A stretch of DNA of 9,763 bases from an uncultured Actinotalea sp. (lineage in GTDB: Bacteria > Actinomycetota > Actinomycetes > Actinomycetales > Cellulomonadaceae), in NCBI RefSeq assembly GCF_946885855.1, contig NZ_CAMPHH010000120.1, positions 1-9,763 of the forward strand. Direction: 5' to 3'. The position numbers and the translations under genes were made by a program. Positions 6,400 through 9,763 of this stretch are shown here, piece after piece (within the stretch, counting starts at the first letter, position 1; the number at the start of each line of letters is the position of its first letter). The notes under the pieces are model-generated. The model did no database searches, was not told where the DNA came from, and saw only the letters and a program-made list of their open reading frames with translations.

Positions 6400-9239
6400 C
6401 GGTGGCCTCCTCGGGTCGGGGCGCCGGCATCGGTCGGGGTGCTGCTCTCGGTCGGGGCTCCGCCGCCTGCCTCGGCGCCGGACCCCGGGGTCACCCCCGC
6501 CAGTGGGGCGGCGGTGAGGTCGGCGGCGACGTCGGTCCGGCCGTGGCTGAACCGGTCGATGGCGGCCACGACGAGGCCGAGCACCGCGAGGTAGACACCG
6601 ACGTCGAAGATCAGCGACGTGGTGAGCGACTGGTAGAGGGGCCCGACCTCGAGCGCGCCCCGGATGGGCCGCAGGAACGAGCCGTCGAGCATCCCGATGA
6701 CGCCGGCCAGCACGGCGATCCCCACGCCGGCAGCCAGCAGCGGGGGCGCGGACAGGGGCGTCCGCCCGCGCAGCCCGCGGGGCAGCTGCACGAGCGCGAC
6801 CGCCAGCCCGCCCATGAGCGCCGCGATGAAGCCGCCGCCGGGCTCGTTGTGGCCCCGCCAGAGCAGGACCAGCGAGGCGATCATCACCACGGGGACGACG
6901 ACGCGCGAGGTCACGTAGAGCACGGTGCGGTCACCGGGCGCGTCCTCGTCCTGCGGGAGCCGCTCGGCCACCCGGTCGCGGCTCAGGAGGGCGAGCAGCC
7001 CGATCCCGACGACGGCGAGCACCGTGATCTCCCCGAAGGTGTCCAGGCCACGGAAGTCGACGAGCACCGTGTTGACGACGTTGGTCCCGCCGGAGCCGTC
7101 CGGGCCCTCCTCCAGCAGCCAGCGGGAGACGGCCGAGGGCTCCCGCCGTCCCGCCAGGGCCCAGGTGGCCAGGCCCGCGACGAGCCCAGCGACCACCGCC
7201 GCCGCGCCGGCCAGTGCGGCGCGGCCGCGGGGCGTCGGGTCGAACCGGTGCGGCAGGCGCCGCAGGACCAGCACCGCGACGACCACGGTGAGGATCTCGA
7301 CGAGGAGCTGCGTCAGCGCCAGGTCGACGCCCCCGGCGAGGAGGAACCACAGGCCGACGAGGAACCCGATGACACCGAGGAGGGCGAGCGCACCCAGTCG
7401 GGACGACGTGCGCACGAGCCCGGCGGCCGCCAGCGCGGTGAGGCCGACGACGACCCAGTCCTCCGGTCGCGTCGTCGGGTTCGCGACCGGCAGGTCGCGC
7501 AGGGCGAGCGCACCGACCACGGCGACCCCCGCCACCCCGAGCAGCGGCCACGCGAGGTGCGGGGCCAGCGCCCCGGTGCGCGCCGGGCGGCCGACGGCGT
7601 CCCCGAGCCGCAGCACGCGGGAGTAGAGCGCGTCGTAGGCCCGCACTCCCGAGAAGGGCAGGTCCAGGCGCTGGAGCGCGTCGTCGACCGGTCGCCGGGC
7701 GAGGAAGAGCCCCACCCCGATCGCGATGGTCACGACGGACATCCACAGCGCCACGGAGGCGAGCCCCGGCCACAGCTTGAGGTCGAGCTCCGGCGCACCG
7801 AGCACCGTGTCCTGGACGGCCCGCTCGAAGAACGGGTTGAGATCGGCGACGAAGAGCCCCAGGCCGACGCTCGCGACGGCGGGCAGCGCCGCGGGCAGGA
7901 GGAAGGACCAGCGCGGCTCGTACAGACCCGACTGCGCGGTCGGGCCGGCGAAGGCTCCCCAGAGGATCCGTGCGCTGTACGCGAAGGTCACGGCTGCGGA
8001 CAGGACCGCGACGCCGCCCACGACGGGGCCCCAGCCGCCGGGCGTCTGGAGGAACGCGTAGTACGCCTCCTCCTTGGACACGAAGCCGAGCAGGGGCGGC
8101 AGGCCGGCCATCGACATCGCGGCCACGGCGGTGAGTGTCGCGGTGACCGGCATGACGCGGTACAGACCGGACAGGTCGCGGATGTCCCGGCTCCCCGCCT
8201 CGCGGTCGATGATGCCGACGAGCATGAACAGGGTGGCCTTGAACAGCGCGTGCGCGAAGGTGTGCAGACCGGCGACGGCGAGCGCCTCGTCCGTGCCGAT
8301 GCCGACCAGCACGACGATCCAGCCGAGCTGGCTGACGGTGGAGTAGGCGAGCAGCGCCTTGAGGTCGTGCTGCTGGAGCGCGAACACGGCGCCGACGACG
8401 GTCGTGACGAGCCCGGCGGTGACGAGCGTGACGGTCCAGAGGGTCGTGTCCGCGAACGGCGGCGAGAAGCGCATGAGGACGTAGATGCCGGCCTTGACCA
8501 GCGTCGCGGCGTGCAGGTACGCGCTCACCGGGGTGAGGGCGACCATCGCGTCGGGCAGCCAGAAGTGGAACGGCACCTGTGCCGACTTGGTCATCCCGGC
8601 GAGGATCAGGCAGAGCGCGATCCACGGGGCCAGGGGCGAGGCGGCGATCGTCGTGGACTGGTCGATGGTCCCGGTGAGGCTCGTCGTACCGGTGACCGAC
8701 CAGAGCAGCGCCACCGCCATGAGCAGGGCGAGGCCGCCGGAGCCGGTGACCACGAGCGCTCGCGTCGCGGGACGCGCCTCCTTGAGGCCCTGCCCACCGA
8801 TGAGGAGGAACGAGCACAGCGTCGTCAGCTCGAAGAACACGAAGAGCAGGACCGTGTCGTCCGCCAGGACGAGGCCCAGCATGGCCGTCGCGAAGAGCGC
8901 CAGGAGCCGGTACAGGCGCCCGTGGTCGTAGGCGTCGCTGAGGTACCGCGCGCAGTACGCCATGATCAGCGCGCCGACGCCGAGGGCGACGATCGTGAAG
9001 AGCAGGCTCAGCCCGTCCAGCCGGAGCCGGAGCGCGACGTCCAGGGCGGGGATCCAGCTGAGCTCCAGCCGGACCGGGCGCCCGGCGAAGACCTCGCCCA
9101 CGCCGGTGAGCACGAGCGCGAGGGCGCCGAGGAAGGCCGCGGCCATCGCGTACCCGGCGTTGCGACCGAGGGCGCGGGCGAGCGGGCCTGCCAGGGCGGC
9201 GGCGGTCGCCATGACGAGAAGGGCCGCGAGCAGCGTCAC
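6396..9239 (-). CDS. mnhA: Na+/H+ antiporter (Mrp) subunit A fused to subunit B
   Basis: This is the largest Mrp subunit, in the fused A+B form known in many actinobacteria (947 residues). Residues 1-500 are a NuoL-like domain with the expected charged residues: Glu137 in FFELTTLCSFLLIGG, Lys218 in AGMTKSAQVPFHFWLPDAM, Lys249 in HAATLVKAGIYVL, and His326, His330 and Lys334. Residues 595-760 are the MrpA C-terminal part, with DLALTQLLVEIL (639-650) and VNTVLVDFRGLDTFGEITVL (722-741). Residues 770-900 are an MnhB domain with the hallmark RGHNEPGGGFIAAL (795-808). Residues 900-947 are a hydrophilic Gly/Ala/Thr tail. The start is GTG 9239, the first plausible start before the hydrophobic N-terminus, with GGAAGG 11 bases upstream. 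It is the first gene of the operon, divergent from the DUF4235 gene. With B fused, no separate mnhB is needed. Confidence 0.95.
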   Translation of the reverse strand: MTLLAALLVMATAAALAGPLARALGRNAGYAMAAAFLGALALVLTGVGEVFAGRPVRLELSWIPALDVALRLRLDGLSLLFTIVALGVGALIMAYCARYLSDAYDHGRLYRLLALFATAMLGLVLADDTVLLFVFFELTTLCSFLLIGGQGLKEARPATRALVVTGSGGLALLMAVALLWSVTGTTSLTGTIDQSTTIAASPLAPWIALCLILAGMTKSAQVPFHFWLPDAMVALTPVSAYLHAATLVKAGIYVLMRFSPPFADTTLWTVTLVTAGLVTTVVGAVFALQQHDLKALLAYSTVSQLGWIVVLVGIGTDEALAVAGLHTFAHALFKATLFMLVGIIDREAGSRDIRDLSGLYRVMPVTATLTAVAAMSMAGLPPLLGFVSKEEAYYAFLQTPGGWGPVVGGVAVLSAAVTFAYSARILWGAFAGPTAQSGLYEPRWSFLLPAALPAVASVGLGLFVADLNPFFERAVQDTVLGAPELDLKLWPGLASVALWMSVVTIAIGVGLFLARRPVDDALQRLDLPFSGVRAYDALYSRVLRLGDAVGRPARTGALAPHLAWPLLGVAGVAVVGALALRDLPVANPTTRPEDWVVVGLTALAAAGLVRTSSRLGALALLGVIGFLVGLWFLLAGGVDLALTQLLVEILTVVVAVLVLRRLPHRFDPTPRGRAALAGAAAVVAGLVAGLATWALAGRREPSAVSRWLLEEGPDGSGGTNVVNTVLVDFRGLDTFGEITVLAVVGIGLLALLSRDRVAERLPQDEDAPGDRTVLYVTSRVVVPVVMIASLVLLWRGHNEPGGGFIAALMGGLAVALVQLPRGLRGRTPLSAPPLLAAGVGIAVLAGVIGMLDGSFLRPIRGALEVGPLYQSLTTSLIFDVGVYLAVLGLVVAAIDRFSHGRTDVAADLTAAPLAGVTPGSGAEAGGGAPTESSTPTDAGAPTRGGHR

Positions 9240-9310
9240 GGGGCACCGTTCCTTCCGGTGTCGGGTGGCGTTGCCCCGGTCATCCCGTCAGGTACGGGTG
9301 CCCGAGGTCT

Positions 9311-9328
9311 CCGGAGCTCTCACTCCGG
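9311..9328. promoter_or_regulatory. Small hairpin in the mnhA leader
   Basis: CCGGAG (9311-9316) and CTCCGG (9323-9328) are perfect inverted copies around a 6-base loop. The element lies 72-89 bases upstream of the mnhA GTG, so it could sit in the mnhA 5' untranslated region or act as an operator. No function is demonstrable from the sequence. Confidence 0.3.
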
Positions 9329-9329
9329 T

Positions 9330-9415
9330 GCGAGGGGGGTTGATGACGAGTACTTTACTTTCGAGTGATCAACGTTGCGCGTCGAGCAGAGGTTCCCGGA
9401 CCCCGTTAGCGTGGG
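9330..9415. promoter_or_regulatory. Probable divergent promoter region for mnhA and the DUF4235 gene
   Basis: Both flanking genes read outward from here. Positions 9340-9375 are clearly AT-richer than the rest of the window and carry TTGAT (9340) and its inverse ATCAA (9368-9372) plus two direct CGAGT copies. A TANNNT-type -10 candidate, TAGCGT, lies at 9407-9412, 60 bases before the DUF4235 start, but without a good -35 partner. The exact promoters cannot be fixed by eye. Confidence 0.4.
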
Positions 9416-9417
9416 CG

Positions 9418-9458
9418 CGCACCGTCGGACCGCACCCGTCGAACCGCACCCGTCGAAC
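9418..9458. repeat. Three 13/14-bp tandem units before the DUF4235 ribosome site
   Basis: Two identical units, CGCACCCGTCGAAC, lie at 9431-9444 and 9445-9458, preceded by a diverged 13-base copy, CGCACCGTCGGAC, at 9418-9430. They end one base before the AGGAGG ribosome site and therefore probably lie in the 5' leader. The period and the core CGAAC-C-GCACC resemble the 14-bp array at 1824-2059. Confidence 0.75.
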
Positions 9459-9471
9459 CAGGAGGTGGCTC

Positions 9472-9729
9472 GTGCCCGAGCTGACGCAGTCCAAGGAAGA
9501 CCTCACCGCCAAGCTCCTCGGCGTCGTCGTCGCGCTCGGGGCGGCCTGGGTCGCCCAGCAGGTCATCAACCAGGTGTGGAAGAAGGCGTTCGGTCACAAG
9601 CCGCCGAAGGCGGAGGACGAGGGCGACCCGCGCTTCGCGGAGGTCGCTGCGGCGGCGACGATCACGGGTGCCGTGGTGGCGCTGTCCCGGGTGCTCGCGA
9701 CGCGCGGGGCGGCACGCTTCATCCGCTGA
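9472..9729 (+). CDS. DUF4235 family small protein
   Basis: This 85-residue protein matches the actinobacterial DUF4235 family of small, probably membrane-associated proteins of unknown function. The pattern fits in order: KLLGVVVALGAAWVAQQVINQVWKKAFG (a hydrophobic helix followed by a basic KK/GHKPPK segment), an acidic EDEGDPRFAEV stretch, a second Ala/Val-rich helix (AAAATITGAVVALSRVLA), and the terminal RGAARFIR. The start is GTG 9472, fixed by AGGAGG at 9460-9465 with 6-base spacing. It is divergently transcribed from mnhA, and sharing a control region does not by itself imply a joint role. Family membership is fairly sure; the function is unknown. Confidence 0.88.
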   Translation: MPELTQSKEDLTAKLLGVVVALGAAWVAQQVINQVWKKAFGHKPPKAEDEGDPRFAEVAAAATITGAVVALSRVLATRGAARFIR

Positions 9730-9763
9730 GCCGGGCGCCGCGGCGCGCCTGGTCCGCTGAGCC
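9722..9763. repeat. 11-bp direct repeat copying the DUF4235 gene end
   Basis: TCCGCTGAGCC at 9722-9732 contains the last codon and stop of the gene, and it recurs at 9753-9763, the window edge. The distance is 31 bp, close to the 29/30-bp period found after mnhG. Further copies may lie beyond the window. Confidence 0.55.
9734..9749 (+). terminator. GC-rich inverted repeat after the DUF4235 gene
   Basis: GGCGC (9734-9738) can pair with GCGCC (9745-9749). The same stretch contains a perfect 12-bp palindrome at 9735-9746. It starts 5 bases after the stop codon and lacks a T-tract. It could be a stem-loop terminator, though such palindromes arise easily in this GC-rich DNA. Confidence 0.35.

Noticed and set aside
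4346..9239. Respiratory complex I (nuoL/M/K) or a membrane-bound hydrogenase module
   Set aside because: The order A(B)-C-D-E-F-G, the MnhB hallmark GHNEPGGGF, and the MnhE/F/G motifs with no hydrogenase or NADH-module genes fit an Mrp antiporter.
6402..9368. A 988-residue open frame on the plus strand opposite mnhA, and a 509-residue one at 4826-6355 opposite mnhC/mnhD
   Set aside because: They are extremely charged, low-complexity translations of the antisense of well-conserved membrane genes. Long antisense frames are expected at this GC content.

Overview
This is a very GC-rich window from an actinobacterium. The codons strongly favour G or C in third position, and the gene families (a DUF222/HNH endonuclease, an Mrp antiporter with subunits A and B fused, a DUF4235 protein) are typical of the group. 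Micrococcales, for example Cellulomonas-like or Isoptericola-like genera, is my inference from family flavour, not a proven placement.

Layout. (1) Positions 2-1798 (+) hold a DUF222/HNH endonuclease whose 5' end lies outside the window. An approximately 85-residue insert carrying five 12-residue repeats splits its HNH core. (2) Positions 1799-2290 hold no gene. They contain a degenerate 14-bp tandem array (about 17 units, 1824-2059) followed by the leader of the next gene. (3) Positions 2291-2737 (+) encode an acidic, lysine-free 148-residue protein I cannot name. (4) Positions 2738-2932 are a convergent gap with a strong hairpin and a 29/30-bp repeat that runs into the stop codon of mnhG. 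(5) Positions 9239-2933 (-) form a compact Mrp operon in the order mnhA(B)-C-D-E-F-G. All five junctions are the same 4-bp ATGA overlap. (6) Positions 9240-9471 are a divergent control region with a locally AT-rich patch, a small hairpin and three 14-bp repeats. (7) Positions 9472-9729 (+) encode a small DUF4235 protein, followed by a hairpin between two 11-bp direct repeats.

How it works together. The six minus-strand genes give a full set for a multi-subunit cation/proton antiporter, which uses the proton-motive force to expel Na+ and support pH homeostasis. The MnhB domain is fused to the C-terminus of MnhA, so no separate mnhB is needed. Subunits A, C, E and G carry low-complexity hydrophilic C-terminal tails. 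The flanking genes have no evident functional link to the antiporter.

The least ordinary content is repeat biology. Short tandem repeats recur inside the HNH gene, between genes and at gene ends. Two cases affect coding directly: the repeat insert within the HNH catalytic core, and the mnhG stop codon, which occupies the place of a repeated CAG (Gln) codon in an in-frame 10-residue repeat. I found no RNA genes, CRISPR array, transposase or prophage, and no clear evidence of a new multi-gene system.
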